Shown here piece by piece: positions 12,218 to 12,507 of a stretch of DNA of 12,507 nt. Position numbers and translations under genes: made by a program. This DNA is from an uncultured Gluconobacter sp. (GTDB taxonomy: Bacteria > Pseudomonadota > Alphaproteobacteria > Acetobacterales > Acetobacteraceae), in NCBI GenBank assembly GCA_937880175.1, contig CALFLO010000168.1, forward strand, positions 1 through 12,507, in the 5' to 3' direction. The notes under the pieces were generated by a model. That model saw only the letters and a list, made by a program, of their open reading frames with translations. It had not been told where the DNA came from and searched no databases. The first letter of the stretch is position 1, and each line of letters starts with the position of its first letter.

Positions 12218-12507
12218 ATGACGGATGTTATCGCTCAGAGGGTTGCTGCCGCACGATGTGGCAGCAACCCTTCTGTTATCGGGCGTATGAAATCGGGCTG
12301 GCTGGTGATCGGGCAGACGCAGCCTCTGGCGGGATATTGTCAGCTTCTGGCCGATCCGGTTGTGCCGACCCTCAATGATCTCAAAGGTGAGGCGCGGGCG
12401 CAGTATCTGGCGGATATGGCGGCGGTCGGGGACGCGCTTCTGGCTGTCACCGATGCGGTGCGGATCAATTACGAGACCTGGTGCAATCTGGCGCCGTCCC
12501 TGCACAC
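12218..12507 (+). CDS. HIT-family protein, C-terminus truncated by window edge
   Basis: The first 96 codons are present. The sequence begins MTDVIAQRVAAARCGSNPSV, then GRMKSGWLVIGQTQPLAGYC, LLADPVVPTLNDL and INYETWCNLAPSLHT at the edge. The GYCxLLxDPVVPxLNDL block and the NYExxxNLxPxLH approach to the His-x-His active site are typical of a histidine-triad (Ap4A hydrolase-like) branch; the triad itself is outside the window. ATG 12218 follows GAAGGGGA. A downstream start at 12287 is possible, but residues before it (AARCGSNPSVIGRM) match the family N-terminus as I know it. Spacing of 34 bp suggests co-transcription with the MFS gene. Confidence 0.72.
   Translation, partial: MTDVIAQRVAAARCGSNPSVIGRMKSGWLVIGQTQPLAGYCQLLADPVVPTLNDLKGEARAQYLADMAAVGDALLAVTDAVRINYETWCNLAPSLH
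12240..12270 (+). repeat. perfect 11-bp inverted repeat inside the 5' coding part of the HIT gene
   Basis: GGGTTGCTGCC (12240-12250) pairs with GGCAGCAACCC (12260-12270) across nine bases, and three more inner pairs are possible. TTCTGTT follows, giving the look of an intrinsic terminator. It encodes part of RVAAARCGSNP of the HIT protein. It could end MFS transcripts if the HIT start is really downstream, or attenuate HIT expression. Confidence 0.55.

Noticed and set aside
10612..12219. 535-residue open frame on the minus strand
   Set aside because: It is a shadow of the MFS gene. The product is rich in His, Gln and Arg with no fold, typical of antisense frames in high-GC genes, while the + strand shows clear MFS motifs.

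Overview
The window is high-GC bacterial chromosome and reads as an acetic acid bacterium (Acetobacteraceae, Gluconobacter-like). This rests on an alphaproteobacterial hemE/maf neighbourhood, a HemJ-type protoporphyrinogen oxidase, a DUF2501 secreted protein, a G+C-rich codon style and a sugar-porter MFS protein. The genus is an inference, because nothing was searched. No phage, transposase, integrase or CRISPR array is visible; the content is mostly ordinary core and transport genes.

Layout. 1-1112 (-): N-terminal propeller part of an S9-family peptidase, cut by the window edge. 1221-2854 (+): a DedA membrane protein followed 20 bp later by a short-chain dehydrogenase. 2859-2960: a three-armed palindromic element between the convergent SDR gene and hemJ. 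2972-5177 (-): a tight hemE - HAD phosphatase - hemJ operon, both junctions being ATGA overlaps. 5178-5530: a non-coding divergent region packed with GTAC tetranucleotides, with DnaA-box-like sites and short repeats. 5531-6142 (+): maf. 6248-6323 (+): tRNA-Ala(GGC) with a good promoter. 6558-6995 (+): DUF2501 secreted protein. 7053-7529 (-): YbaK-type Cys-tRNA(Pro) deacylase, converging on a shared terminator. 7637-8044 (+): lytic transglycosylase. 8122-10463 (+): a znuA-znuC-znuB zinc importer behind a Zur-like operator, with 14-bp overlaps between genes. 10450-10578 (-): an unlisted 42-residue single-span membrane protein, tail-to-tail with znuB. 10699-12183 (+): sugar-porter MFS transporter. 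12218 to the end (+): a HIT-family protein, cut by the edge.

How the genes work together. hemE and hemJ are an upstream and a late step of heme synthesis, and the HAD phosphatase is locked between them by overlapping start and stop codons. znuA, znuC and znuB form one ABC importer, periplasmic receptor, ATPase and permease. Maf and YbaK are both house-cleaning enzymes but are not in one operon.

The most unusual stretch is the hemE/maf intergenic region. In several alphaproteobacteria the chromosome origin lies beside hemE. Here that site carries 15 GTAC tetranucleotides in about 300 bp, whereas I see only about ten in all the rest of the window. It is a candidate origin or multi-site protein-binding region. 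By eye, G exceeds C on the + strand on both sides of it, which argues against an active bidirectional origin. The second structural highlight is the three-armed palindrome at 2859-2960, which looks like a dispersed intergenic repeat.
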